In this document: in pieces, positions 17,270 through 26,485 of the stretch
How positions within the stretch are numbered: position 1 is the first letter of the stretch
How the letters are laid out: every line of letters starts with the position of its first letter
Source of the DNA: UKL13-3 sp964392775
GTDB lineage: Bacteria > Bacteroidota > Bacteroidia > UKL13-3
Length of the DNA stretch: 64,000 nucleotides
Direction: 5' to 3'
NCBI GenBank assembly: GCA_964392775.1
Contig: CAYMRD010000002.1
Coordinates: 62,001 to 126,000, forward strand
Program-made: the position numbers and the translations under genes
The notes under the pieces: model-generated
Seen by the model: the letters and a program-made list of their open reading frames with translations, nothing else
The model's database searches: none
What the model was told of the DNA's origin: nothing

Positions 17270-17932
17270 TTATGAACCTGCAAGTATTTTAATATCTTTT
17301 ACCTCAATCACTTTTGAGTGATACCCCTTTTGTGTTGCATGTATCATGGCTTGTCCAACCTGTGCCAGTGTTGATGCAGCATTGGGAGCAATCACTTTGA
17401 GAATAGGGTACATCCAACTAAAATATTTGTAAGCAGACAATAGGTTTTTTTGTCCCGGAGTGGCTTTCATAAATGCCGGCCTAAAAGCAAATACCTGCTT
17501 GAATGGTAATTTCATTAAGTCGTTTTCTGTTTTTCCTTTTACTCTGGCCCACATTGAGCGGCCTTTCTCCGTGCTATCAGTGCCTGCACCCGAAACATAA
17601 CAAAATGTCATGTCGGCATTTTGTTTGCTGAGGATTTCGGCCACATGCATGGTTAAGGTATACGTCATTTGGGTATACTCGGGTTCTTTTTTGCCAATGG
17701 ATGTAACGCCTAAACAAAAATAACAAGCATTGTAACCTGTAAGTTGATGGGCTATAGGCGAAAGATCAAAAAAGTTCGAATGCAAAATTTCCTTGAGTTT
17801 AGGATGCGTTGTACCACAATGTCTGCGGCCAACCACCAATACAGCTTCTACATCGGGATTGTTTAAGCATTCCAGTAAAACACCTTCACCCACCATGCCA
17901 CTTGCTCCGGTAACGATTGCTCTAATTTTCAT
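17270..17932 (-). CDS. NAD(P)-binding SDR-like protein
   Basis: A 220-residue Rossmann protein with an N-terminal AIVTGASGMVGEGVLLECL nucleotide-binding loop, CYFCLGVTSIGK near residue 75, and YVSGAGTDSTEKG with the downstream K of the atypical SDR group (HTATIP2/YwnB-like NAD(P)H-binding proteins). These are usually annotated as epimerases or oxidoreductases, but the substrate is unknown. The start codon overlaps the stop of the upstream META lipoprotein gene by four bases, so the two form an operon. Confidence 0.78.
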   Translation of the reverse strand: MKIRAIVTGASGMVGEGVLLECLNNPDVEAVLVVGRRHCGTTHPKLKEILHSNFFDLSPIAHQLTGYNACYFCLGVTSIGKKEPEYTQMTYTLTMHVAEILSKQNADMTFCYVSGAGTDSTEKGRSMWARVKGKTENDLMKLPFKQVFAFRPAFMKATPGQKNLLSAYKYFSWMYPILKVIAPNAASTLAQVGQAMIHATQKGYHSKVIEVKDIKILAGS

Positions 17933-18393
17933 TTGCTTACATTTTTAAATACACATATTGTATTGGATTTTTCATCTACCAAATGCAGTTTTCCTCCATC
18001 AGTAGAGTATGTTTTAGCACTAAAAAGAGCCTTTAAAAAAGCCGACTCTATATTGTCTTCCGTACAGGCCATGCGGGTCATAGGACCTGGGTTAAATTGA
18101 ATGGCTGACTCGTTCTGCAATAAAAAGGTGCCATTAAAACGGTTGCACCCCGAATAACCGTTATATGTTTTATCGGTGGATTTTATCTCCACTTTGGGGC
18201 TTTCTGCGGTATAGTTTTCGGTTGATACTTCAATATTGTTTAGTCTTTCCAATACCCAAATACCGTCTATTGAAACTAGGGTTGGAGCAGTTTTAACGGT
18301 TTCCTTTGCAGGAGCAGATGAGATGTTTTTCTTGCTGGTGGAACATCCAATCAGTATTATCAATAAAACACAAAAGGATAAATAGCTTTTCAT
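17929..18393 (-). CDS. META-domain lipoprotein (HslJ-like)
   Basis: A 154-residue protein with a lipoprotein signal (MKSYLSFCVLLIILIGC, lipid-anchored Cys17), a short linker, then one META domain: DGIWVLERLNN, GYSGCNRFNGTF, MTRMACTEDNIESAFLKAL. HslJ-type META proteins are envelope proteins linked to heat-shock or novobiocin tolerance in E. coli; the role here is inferred from the domain only. First gene of a two-gene unit with the SDR protein. Confidence 0.85.
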   Translation of the reverse strand: MKSYLSFCVLLIILIGCSTSKKNISSAPAKETVKTAPTLVSIDGIWVLERLNNIEVSTENYTAESPKVEIKSTDKTYNGYSGCNRFNGTFLLQNESAIQFNPGPMTRMACTEDNIESAFLKALFSAKTYSTDGGKLHLVDEKSNTICVFKNVSK

Positions 18394-18482
18394 AGGATTG
18401 AAAGTTTAAACGAGTTGTTCGAAGATAGTAATAAAACAAAACGGACTAACCGAATGATCTTGATAGTTAATAATGAATGGGG

Positions 18483-19319
18483 TTATTTTATTTTCTTATT
18501 AGTTTTAGCCGGTGGTAAAAAATTCTCTCCGGTAACTACCTTTTTACCTGTTTTTGATTCCAAAGCTAGTCTGGCATTTTTGGCAATCGTGCCGCCCTTT
18601 TTTCCTGCTTTGGCATTTTCTTGTAATCCCTTAGCTTCTTCAGTTTCTGCAATTTGACGGGTAGATAATTCTGCTAATGCCGTGAAAATAAGCTCAGCCT
18701 CACTCATGTGGTCGCGAAGGTTTTGCTGTTTAAGATTTTTTATTTCTTTATGCTTTTTTACAGTCAACCCTGTCCATTCTTGATGGATAATATTGGTAAT
18801 CAAAGCAAATTCGTCAGGCTTTTCCACTCCATTGTTCTTCCAATAATCAGTTAGCTTGTTTCTGGTTTCTTGGCCTGTCATTCGTTGCTGAATCCACTTT
18901 TCGCTCCGACCAAGCTTTTGCCAACTCTCTCTTGCTCTATCCAAACTCATTTCCGGATCGGAAATTTCTTGCATACGTTCATAGCCAACTTTTGCCAGCC
19001 ATATTTTAAATGGCTCGGCTTTGGGTGAAGGTATGGATTGGATGATGCGAAGCAGATTCTGAGTATTAGCAAGATCTGTTTCCCTCATTTTTCCATCAGT
19101 TGCAACGAGTTTCAACTGTCGACAAATTGTCGACAGTTCAAGTCCATCTTCCATCTGAACTCTCTTTTTCATTTTAAACCAATAATCTCTTGGATTGGCA
19201 CTATCTGTGAGAATGGCGATTACATCTATAATCGAAAAGTACCACTTTTCTTCTTTCTCATCCCAATGCGTTCGCACTGTTTTTTCTTCAAATAGTTTAA
19301 TTTCTTTAGGCTGTTTCAT
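18483..19319 (-). CDS. BRO-N / DinD-like protein
   Basis: A 278-residue protein. The N-terminal part (WYFSIIDVIAILTDSANPRDYWFKM) is a BRO/antirepressor-type DNA-binding domain. The C-terminal part, with LRDHMSEAELIFTALAELSTRQIAE and a lysine-rich tail, resembles the DNA-damage-inducible protein DinD. DinD inhibits RecA-mediated strand exchange in E. coli, and prophage antirepressors carry the same N-domain. No phage genes surround it, so it is a lone cargo-type gene. A DNA-damage function is possible but not shown by the sequence. Confidence 0.75.
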   Translation of the reverse strand: MKQPKEIKLFEEKTVRTHWDEKEEKWYFSIIDVIAILTDSANPRDYWFKMKKRVQMEDGLELSTICRQLKLVATDGKMRETDLANTQNLLRIIQSIPSPKAEPFKIWLAKVGYERMQEISDPEMSLDRARESWQKLGRSEKWIQQRMTGQETRNKLTDYWKNNGVEKPDEFALITNIIHQEWTGLTVKKHKEIKNLKQQNLRDHMSEAELIFTALAELSTRQIAETEEAKGLQENAKAGKKGGTIAKNARLALESKTGKKVVTGENFLPPAKTNKKIK

Positions 19320-19376
19320 GGCTATAAATTTAGAAGGGGAAGGTACGATTTAGAGGGTAAATTTACTTAACAAAAA

Positions 19377-19409
19377 ATGCCCGGCTCTATTGAATGATGA
19401 GTCGGGCAT
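19377..19409 (-). terminator. rho-independent terminator of the DoxX gene
   Basis: ATGCCCG-GCTC pairs with GAG-TCGGGCAT. On the minus strand the hairpin is followed by TTTTTTG, 20 bases beyond the DoxX stop. Confidence 0.8.
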
Positions 19410-19428
19410 TGGGATTTGAAAATAAGAA

Positions 19429-19800
19429 TTACGCAGCTACCAATAATTGTTGTTTGCGCATACGAAACCAATACGATGCTCCTAAAACGATTAGGAAAAT
19501 CAATGGTGCCACAAAAGGTGTTTGTGTTGAAAGGTGAAACCAAAACGCCCCAATGAACGTAAAGGCAAAACCTGCATACGCCCATTCTTTTAACGTTTCT
19601 TTTTTGATGGGAGCAATAAGTGCAATTGCTCCGAGTAATTTAGCGATACCTAAAAAGGGGATAAAATACCCGGGTAAGCCGAGCGTTTGGAATCCTTTGA
19701 TAATTTCGGGATTACCCGATAAATACATCACGCTGCTTAATCCCATTCCCAATGTTATTAAGCCGGTAAATAGCCAGTACAGAATATTTGTTGTTTTCAT
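19429..19800 (-). CDS. DoxX-family membrane protein
   Basis: A 123-residue protein with four transmembrane helices. The motifs GYFIPFLGIAKLLGAIALIAP and EWAYAGFAFTFIGA are typical of short Bacteroidetes DoxX-like proteins. Their function is unknown; some are linked to redox or thiosulfate metabolism. The gene is divergent from an HxlR-type regulator with a 127-base gap, a recurring arrangement that suggests HxlR controls it. Confidence 0.8.
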   Translation of the reverse strand: MKTTNILYWLFTGLITLGMGLSSVMYLSGNPEIIKGFQTLGLPGYFIPFLGIAKLLGAIALIAPIKKETLKEWAYAGFAFTFIGAFWFHLSTQTPFVAPLIFLIVLGASYWFRMRKQQLLVAA

Positions 19801-19927
19801 TTTTAATAAATTTGAGCAACAAAGGTGGGATGGGTTCGGTTTACTTTTGGTATGGGTTTACTCTTGGAAACCAGTTTCCTCTAAGAAACTATCTTGATTA
19901 ACAGTTGGTTTGTAGGTAATATTGCGC

Positions 19928-20323
19928 ATGATTAAAGCAGAGAGTCAAACAGTTTTGGATATTGAAGCGGAAGAATTGGATCATCAGTTGTGTACAGGTG
20001 ATCATAAACAAAAGCAGCTTGCCATTCGTGATGTGATGCAATTGCTGAGTGGAAAGTGGAAGTTTCAGATTATTGGTACCCTTAGATTTGGTGGGAAATT
20101 GAGGTTTATGGATTTATTGCGGGAAGTGGATGGGATTGCCGCAAAGATGTTATCCAAAGAATTGCAAGAGTTGGAGGCCAATCAATTGATTAAACGAACA
20201 GTGATGACAACCAAACCCATTACGGTTGAATATGAAATAACGGAATACGCTAAATCATTGGATCATATTATGATGGCCATGGTGAATTGGGGAATCACAC
20301 ACCGTCAAAAAATTATGCAATAG
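19928..20323 (+). CDS. HxlR-family transcriptional regulator
   Basis: A 131-residue winged-helix protein. MQLLSGKWKFQIIGTLRFGGKLRFMDLLREVDGIAAKMLSKEL is the HxlR signature (LSGKW...ILxxL...G..RF.EL....I..K.L...L), followed by the wing GLIKRTV...VEYEITEYAKSL-type region. The start ATG at 19928 is preferred over TTG 19922. One or two Cys, including Cys near residue 21, could sense redox or electrophiles as in some HxlR proteins. It probably represses or activates the divergent doxX gene. The palindrome GGAAA-CCAG-TTTCC (19866-19879) is a candidate site. Confidence 0.88.
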   Translation: MIKAESQTVLDIEAEELDHQLCTGDHKQKQLAIRDVMQLLSGKWKFQIIGTLRFGGKLRFMDLLREVDGIAAKMLSKELQELEANQLIKRTVMTTKPITVEYEITEYAKSLDHIMMAMVNWGITHRQKIMQ

Positions 20324-20344
20324 ATGCCATTCGCTTAAACAAAA

Positions 20345-20373
20345 ATGCCCAACCATTTAGAATGATTGGGCAT
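20345..20373. terminator. bidirectional terminator between the HxlR gene and the SMC operon
   Basis: ATGCCCAACCATT pairs with AATGATTGGGCAT around a three-base loop. On the minus strand it is followed by TTTTTG, and on the plus strand by TTTAG. It ends the three-gene SMC operon. Confidence 0.78.
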
Positions 20374-20397
20374 TTAGAATTGCTTAATCTTAATATA

Positions 20398-20952
20398 TTA
20401 TTCTTCAATAGGTTCAGTGGCTTCAACCTCCGTTGTGTTGAGTTTTCCTTTGGCAAAGTTTTTGGCAAAATCCATAAACACTTTGTAAGCAGGAGTGAAG
20501 GTAAACTTTTTATCGCTGCTGCTACGGTCGATGATATTCCTGCGGTTGAGGGTACCAAAAAACTGTCTGCGGGCTTCGCTGTTTTTGAGCTGGTTATTGT
20601 TTTGGATCAGATCAACATACGAAGTATTGTCGAATAACTGATCGATATAATCGAATTCAAACTCTGCATACTGAATTTCCTCTAAGAAGTTTTTGCCTTC
20701 TTTATCCAGCTCGTAGCACAATAAACCAATGAAAATACAGATGTCACGGCTTAGCATTTCCATAGTCTCCTCACTAATAAGGTAGGCATAATCCGATTTG
20801 ATATCGAGGTAATAATCAAATGTTTCCTTGAAAAATTTGCCATAGAAATCGGCACTGTTTTTCAACTCCACAAATTTGGCATCAGTGGCCAATATAAATT
20901 TGCCATCGAGTAGGTCGCCTACAATGGCTTTATGGTATCTAGGAAAGTCCAT
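20398..20952 (-). CDS. MksE/JetB-like KITE subunit of a condensin
   Basis: A 184-residue, largely helical acidic protein; I recognise no catalytic motif. Position and size match the MukE/MksE/JetB (KITE) subunit: it is encoded with an SMC ATPase and a kleisin-like protein, and it overlaps the kleisin gene by 14 bases. It contains a repeated winged-helix-like pattern (SRDICIFIGLLCYELDKEG, and FFGTLNRRNIIDR in the second half). KITE dimers bridge kleisin and DNA. The assignment rests on operon context more than on sequence identity. Confidence 0.65.
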   Translation of the reverse strand: MDFPRYHKAIVGDLLDGKFILATDAKFVELKNSADFYGKFFKETFDYYLDIKSDYAYLISEETMEMLSRDICIFIGLLCYELDKEGKNFLEEIQYAEFEFDYIDQLFDNTSYVDLIQNNNQLKNSEARRQFFGTLNRRNIIDRSSSDKKFTFTPAYKVFMDFAKNFAKGKLNTTEVEATEPIEE

Positions 20953-22138
20953 GTCGTTTTATTTTTATTTTAGGTACACGTAAATTCATTTCAGAGGTGC
21001 GAATCACCTGTCTGTCGGCAGTCGCATCAAATTCAAGTTCAATGGAATCTTCGAACAGCAGGGTAGAGAGTGAGAAGAATTTTTCGGTCTCAATCTCCTT
21101 GTACTCGCTGCGCAGGGTTTTACCGGCCCACTCAAAGAAGTTCTTCACAGGAAGCTCCTGAGTCAGTTTGGTCATATAATAATCCTTGTTAAAGATCCAT
21201 TTATCGCTGGCTGTCAGTTCGGGGTCTTCGAGGTATACTTCGTAGGCCTGCATAAACTGATCAACAAACTCCTTGGCATTAAAGTACATGCTGTCGTTGT
21301 AAGGATACGTGCGAAGCGACTTAGGCACAAACGGAACATCTTTGGTGCGGTTCGGGTTTTTCAGGAACTCAATCCATCCGGTCAAAATCAACGATTCACT
21401 GCGAATGCGTTCAATCAAAGGTAATAACTCGTTGGTAAGGATCTTCGATTGGCGCAACAAATCATCATTGGTTTGCACCAAAAAACTGTACAATTTTTCA
21501 AATTGCTGACGAGCCAATTCATCCTCAAAGTTCAAACGTCTTACGTTGATATACTGTGAAATATCGAGCAAACGGTTGGTGATGGAATGCGCATTGCTCA
21601 CATCCAGAATACTGTTAAGCGGAGTGATATAGTAGTCGATCCAGAAACTGGCTTTACGCACTTTTTCACGGTAATCGATCTTGTCAACGTTTGATTTGAG
21701 TTCTTTGGTTTCGCTGATCAAACGGATCGTATTTTTCTCAACTGCTTCTGTAAAATCACGAACCTCATTGTTCAAATCGGTGATGCGTTGCAATAAAATA
21801 TTGCGGTCTTTGCTGATTCCTTCTTTGATTTTTTTGAACAAGCTCGTGATGGAATGCTCATATTTTTCAATGGTTTCGGGCAATAACGGTTTAAACTCTC
21901 TGAGTATAAATTCTAAAAACTTAAAGTATACCGGACGAATTTCATAGTCGTTGGCAATCTTCTTGAAGAATTTATATTCAATGAGCTTGTTCAGGATATC
22001 ATGGTCGTGCTCAGCCAAAATAGCATTGAGCTCTTCCTCTCTAATTAACCCATCCTTCGACTGCGCATCAAACAGGTCGCGTATGATGTCGAAGTAGTTG
22101 GTGAGGAAATTTAAAATGGTCCTTGGTTCGGTTCTCAT
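20939..22138 (-). CDS. MksF/JetA-like kleisin subunit of a condensin
   Basis: A 399-residue protein. An N-terminal winged-helix-like domain (about 1-90: RTILNFLTNYFDIIRDLFD, IREEELNAILAEHDHDILN) is followed by a long helical middle and a C-terminal beta-type segment ending in lysines. This is the architecture of MukF/MksF/JetA. It starts one base after the SMC gene stop and overlaps the KITE gene, so all three are co-translated. The protein would close the SMC ring. No nuclease or TOPRIM motif is seen. Confidence 0.68.
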   Translation of the reverse strand: MRTEPRTILNFLTNYFDIIRDLFDAQSKDGLIREEELNAILAEHDHDILNKLIEYKFFKKIANDYEIRPVYFKFLEFILREFKPLLPETIEKYEHSITSLFKKIKEGISKDRNILLQRITDLNNEVRDFTEAVEKNTIRLISETKELKSNVDKIDYREKVRKASFWIDYYITPLNSILDVSNAHSITNRLLDISQYINVRRLNFEDELARQQFEKLYSFLVQTNDDLLRQSKILTNELLPLIERIRSESLILTGWIEFLKNPNRTKDVPFVPKSLRTYPYNDSMYFNAKEFVDQFMQAYEVYLEDPELTASDKWIFNKDYYMTKLTQELPVKNFFEWAGKTLRSEYKEIETEKFFSLSTLLFEDSIELEFDATADRQVIRTSEMNLRVPKIKIKRHGLS

Positions 22139-22139
22139 A

Positions 22140-24800
22140 TTACACTTCCAGTTTCAGGGTTTTGTCTAATACTTCACCGTAAGCCGCATTCGTTTTTTCG
22201 TTGATATTGATCTTGCCGGCATTGCGGAAGATGAAGTAGTATTTACCGAAGCCCGGTACCGCATCAGGAGCCGCGAAGATTGGGATAAAGAAATGATCTT
22301 TACAGAAACGTACCAGCTCCGGACGGTTTTGTTTATCAATGGTTGCAACCTCGTCAATAAACAACGCAATACGGTTTTCGTGGTCGGCCAAAGCCAGACG
22401 GTTGATGATGTTCATCACAATGACCAAACGGATCATCTTATCCGTTCCGTCACTCTCAATCTGTTGTCCCAAATCCACCTGTTTGGTACTTCCTTTACGG
22501 CTCAGGTGCAGGGTGATATCAAACAAATCATCGAACTCAATTTTTTGTCCGCTTTCGAGGTAATGATCGAGCGCTTTCAGGTTTTCACTGTTGTCGAACT
22601 CAAACATCAACTGTCCGCTAATCTGCTGAATTTGCGATATTTTACGCACTTCTTCCACCAGTCGTTTGTTGTCGATCAGCTCAATGGTGAGTGATTCGAT
22701 ATCGGAAATACGGGTTTGCGAAAGTTTGGTATTGAACTTATTGTAGATGAATTCCTTGAACTCTTCGTACCGTTTGAGCAGGGTATAAGCCGGTGTTGCA
22801 AACTGAGAAGAGATACCTTCGAGTAACGATTGTACACTACGTTCTTTATCTTCAATTAAGGCAACTTCTTCCTCCACGTATTTGATAAAATCGTTTTCAT
22901 CGGCAAATGTGCTTTGCAGTTTGTCGCGCAGTTTTTCAAACAAATGATCTTTGTTAGCCTTCAGCTGAATACGGTCTTGCCAGTTTAATTTTATTTTATT
23001 GAAGAGCTGGTCTAAAGGTTCGCTACTTTCATATTCTTCTCCAACTAATGCAAGCTCATCAATTTCGCGTTTCATTTCTATTAAACGATTGATACGTTCT
23101 TGACGTTTTTGCTTTTCTTCCTGTAAGTCACGCAATTCATTGCTTTTACGCGCAATGGTTTTGGCAATTTGTTTCTGCTCAATTTCAAATTTCTCTTTTT
23201 GAGCCATTAACTCATTAACATCGGCTTTGAGTTTTTCGAGCGATTTTACCAATACAGGCTTTTGTTTGATGCGAGCCAGTTTTACTTTAATGCCTTCAAT
23301 ATTGATTTGAAGCGCATTCAGTTCGGCCATCGATTTTTCAATATCCTTAACAACTTTTAATAAGGCTTCTTGTTGGGTTTTCTCTTCTTTGATGGTGGCT
23401 AACTCAACTTTTAACTCATCAACATTCTTAAAGTCTTTGATGACAATATTTTTCGAGATATCGATCTGCCCGTCAAAGATGGCAAGGGTTTGGCTGATTT
23501 TATGAATCTGTTTCATAACCTGATCACCCGGCAAACTGCTTACTTGCTCGCTCAAAATTGAGTTGAGCAATTTGCGGTTTTCAACCGACCCTGATATTTT
23601 ATTGATGAGGAGATTGCCGTAGTTTTTTACTTGCATCTCAATGCGGGCAACCTGACCATTTAATCCTTCAATCTTGTTTTCAATTTGTTGGCTGTTCAGC
23701 TTTTGGAGTTCGGCCATGGTAATACGGCTTTCAATCTCCTTACGTTGCTGATCCAGATTGACCAATTGCTGGTTGAGGATATTTACCGGCTCATACGAGT
23801 CTATTTCTTTTAGCTCCTGTTCCTTCTCAGAGAAGAATTGAGACTTAGCATTAATTTCAGCTTCTTTACCACCAATTTTACGGTCTAATTCCCCCTTTTG
23901 AGGAATCAATTCCTCATTCATTTCAGTATTTAACCTGCCAATGGCTTTGTCTTTATCATGAAACTGAACCTGCAATTCGGGTAAGGTATGTCCGTAACTT
24001 TTATTAAATCCATAGAATAGTTCACTCAGAATTCTCGACTTGGCATTGTATTGACTCACAAGTTCCCGGAACTCATCGAACTCATTTTTAACCGAACGCA
24101 GGTTCCGAATTTCATTGGTGACACGTTTCAGGTCGTTGATATCTTTTTTGTTTTTCTGAGAGAAATTGAGGGTTTCATTTTCGCGGTTATCGGCAATAAT
24201 GAGGGCCTCTTTCAGGTTTTTATTGGTGATAAGTTTTGTATTGATGAGGTAGCGGTAAATACGCGAGAAATTATTGCTGATCCCTTCGCTGCGCACGCTG
24301 TCATCCAGCCATACCACAGCATTATTACGTTTACCGCGCTGGTATACAAACTGAAACACCTCACGTTTGTCTTTAAACTGCTCTAAAGCCAATCCCGATG
24401 CAGCAATTTTTTCTTTTACTTCTTCAAACTTGAGTAAGCGTTTATCCTCATCTACAAAATACTCTTCCTTGTATTCGCTGTCAAAACGGTAATACTCCAA
24501 ATTGCTTTCGCTATCGCGTTTCACAATGATGGAATAATACGATTTCTTAAACACCTCGAACACGATGAAACTTTGGTTGTGGTTCGGGAAATAATGGTGA
24601 ATGGTTTCCTTATCACCCTTACGGTTTCCGCTAAACGACATTTTTTGTCCATCGATGATAAACAAGAAATTAAGGGCATAAATGAGTGTACTTTTACCAA
24701 TATTGTTAGGCCCTACGAGTTGCAGGGAATCACAATCATCGAGCCTGAGTTCGGCTTTGCCGTACACTTTTGAATTGAGTATAATGAGTCTGGTTAGCAT
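22140..24800 (-). CDS. SMC/MukB-like ATPase (MksB/JetC type)
   Basis: An 886-residue SMC-family ATPase. Walker A GPNNIGKST is at about residues 30-38; a split coiled coil covers about 230-700; near the C-terminus are a degenerate signature (SDGTDKMIRLVIVMN) and Walker B IALFIDEVATID at about 811. It is shorter than housekeeping SMC (about 1100-1200), as MksB and Wadjet JetC can be. The signature lacks LSGG, as in MukB-like proteins. It heads an SMC - kleisin - KITE operon. Likely roles are DNA loop extrusion in chromosome organisation (MksBEF) or plasmid restriction (Wadjet). The fourth nuclease gene of Wadjet is absent here. Confidence 0.8.
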   Translation of the reverse strand: MLTRLIILNSKVYGKAELRLDDCDSLQLVGPNNIGKSTLIYALNFLFIIDGQKMSFSGNRKGDKETIHHYFPNHNQSFIVFEVFKKSYYSIIVKRDSESNLEYYRFDSEYKEEYFVDEDKRLLKFEEVKEKIAASGLALEQFKDKREVFQFVYQRGKRNNAVVWLDDSVRSEGISNNFSRIYRYLINTKLITNKNLKEALIIADNRENETLNFSQKNKKDINDLKRVTNEIRNLRSVKNEFDEFRELVSQYNAKSRILSELFYGFNKSYGHTLPELQVQFHDKDKAIGRLNTEMNEELIPQKGELDRKIGGKEAEINAKSQFFSEKEQELKEIDSYEPVNILNQQLVNLDQQRKEIESRITMAELQKLNSQQIENKIEGLNGQVARIEMQVKNYGNLLINKISGSVENRKLLNSILSEQVSSLPGDQVMKQIHKISQTLAIFDGQIDISKNIVIKDFKNVDELKVELATIKEEKTQQEALLKVVKDIEKSMAELNALQINIEGIKVKLARIKQKPVLVKSLEKLKADVNELMAQKEKFEIEQKQIAKTIARKSNELRDLQEEKQKRQERINRLIEMKREIDELALVGEEYESSEPLDQLFNKIKLNWQDRIQLKANKDHLFEKLRDKLQSTFADENDFIKYVEEEVALIEDKERSVQSLLEGISSQFATPAYTLLKRYEEFKEFIYNKFNTKLSQTRISDIESLTIELIDNKRLVEEVRKISQIQQISGQLMFEFDNSENLKALDHYLESGQKIEFDDLFDITLHLSRKGSTKQVDLGQQIESDGTDKMIRLVIVMNIINRLALADHENRIALFIDEVATIDKQNRPELVRFCKDHFFIPIFAAPDAVPGFGKYYFIFRNAGKININEKTNAAYGEVLDKTLKLEV

Positions 24801-24916
24801 GTAGTATTGCTTAATTAAAGGAGCAAATTAGGGAACCCCTTTGAGCAGTTATCTACCTTTTTTGCACAAAAAAGAGGGGGATATTTGGGAAGGTGGAGGT
24901 CAATGGCTTAAGGGAG

Positions 24917-24950
24917 GAAATTCGAATATTTAATCCCGAAATTCGAAAGG
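24917..24950. repeat. AATTCGAA...CCCGA...AATTCGAA repeat
   Basis: GAAATTCGAATATTTAATCC followed by CGAAATTCGAAAGGG matches the repeat at 10536-10576, minus the internal TAGCTCGGGACG hairpin half. The rest of the 220-base gap holds no gene that I can see. Confidence 0.5.
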
Positions 24951-25020
24951 GCGCGAACATCTTCACGCCTCCCAATTTGTATATCACCTCATTACTTATC
25001 GCGTCTGCGTACTAATCTAT

Positions 25021-26389
25021 TTAATACTTCCCGTTTGCATCGGTTTTGATCAATTCGTTTTGTCCGGTAGAGTTTTTCTTAAATAAAATAACACCACCAG
25101 AGCAGGAAGGGGTTGCACAATACACAATATGCGAGAATGGCAATCGAGAGATTTGAATATCCCATAATAGCGTACCGGAAAAAGAATATTTAGCCACGTT
25201 TTTTTCTTCACTTAAAATAAGTCCACCAATAGTTGCATCAATCTTAGAATGGGTTATCAGCTGTTCGGGAAACGTATGGGATGAAACATCTCCATTCGAA
25301 CGGCTTACCTGTAAATAGGGTCTCCTATAATAGGTTGAAGGATCAAATTCACCGCCAATACTGTAAAATAAATCGGCTTGGGATGTAATAGAATATGCAT
25401 TTGCAGAGCACATATATACGCCCGGACGTCTGCGTTGAACTTGGTTTCCGGATTGATCCAATACAATATAGTCTTTATGGGTTTGGATACAGATATGGTT
25501 GGATGTAACTGCCAATGAAGCAACATCGGGATTGTCTTCTGGATTAGTATAATAGTTAGGATGGTAGATATCTTCAATCTTTTTCTCCCATAAAATATCT
25601 CCACGACTATTGATTTTATAAAGAGTCACGGTATTCTCTGTCAGTGGTGTTGAAATGCTATCCAGAAAAACACCATTTTGATCAAACGTTGCCGTTTGGT
25701 AAAACCCGGATGACTGATAGGTGAGCAGCAGCCAATTGCCATCAGGTGTTGTTGCTAGTGATTTTCCACTAAGCATATTTCCTTTAAAATATTTAGCCCA
25801 TACCAAATCTCCTTGGTGATCAAGTTTGAACAATGTACAAGTGCTGTTGTTCACAGGAAGGGGGGAGCGACTAACGAATGTATCGGCACCAGAGCCAAAG
25901 TTTTTATTAATACGTTGATAGAGTGGGCTACAGCTATCAAGAATATATCCATAACTTCTATAATAGAAGGTAAGGTGTAATTCTCGCCCATTGTCATTAT
26001 CCGAAAGATAGAATTCATTGCTTTTGAAATCGTCAACCTGTCTATTGGCTGCTGTTACAAAATAATTGTCGTTATCAGCCTGTATAAGGTTTTGCATGGT
26101 TCCTACCTGCAATAAGGGTTTGCTCCATTCAAGATGTCCCATCATATCATAACGCTCAATTTTATTTTGAGTGATGGCCACAATTCTTTTTCCCCGATCC
26201 TGAATCACATCTTTGTAGGTGTCTGTGCCTTGAAGGATCCTGTTGAACCGGGCAGTATCAAGTGCGCAATCCACCAAGGTTGAAACTTGAGGGACGGTTG
26301 GCTCCAGCTCCGTGGTGTTTGGATTTTTTTTTGCAAGCAGGCAATAAAAGCACTGAGGAAAGGAAAGAGAAAAGCAGGTATTGTTTCAT
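25021..26389 (-). pseudogene. lipoprotein with beta-propeller-like repeats, frame broken in an A9 tract
   Basis: From ATG 26389 the minus strand reads MKQYLLFSFLSSVLLLPAC, a textbook lipoprotein signal. Right after the lipobox Cys there is a run of nine A (T on the plus strand, 26324-26332), after which this frame stops within about 25 codons. Removing one A joins it to a 400-residue frame starting KKNPNTTELEPTVPQVSTLV, with several similar blocks (TLFKLDHQGDLVWAKYFKG, TLYKINSRGDILWEKKIED, YSFSGTLLWDIQIS) like beta-propeller blades. It may be a pseudogene, a phase-variable gene, a slippage-decoded gene or a sequencing error. The frame after the tract is otherwise clean for 1.2 kb. Confidence 0.72.
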
Positions 26390-26485
26390 CGGCTTGGTAT
26401 GGGGTATTGAGCAAGCAAAATAATAAAAAAGAGATACCTTTTTATCTCACTCAATCTTTATTCATATTTAACCTACCTTCGACCC

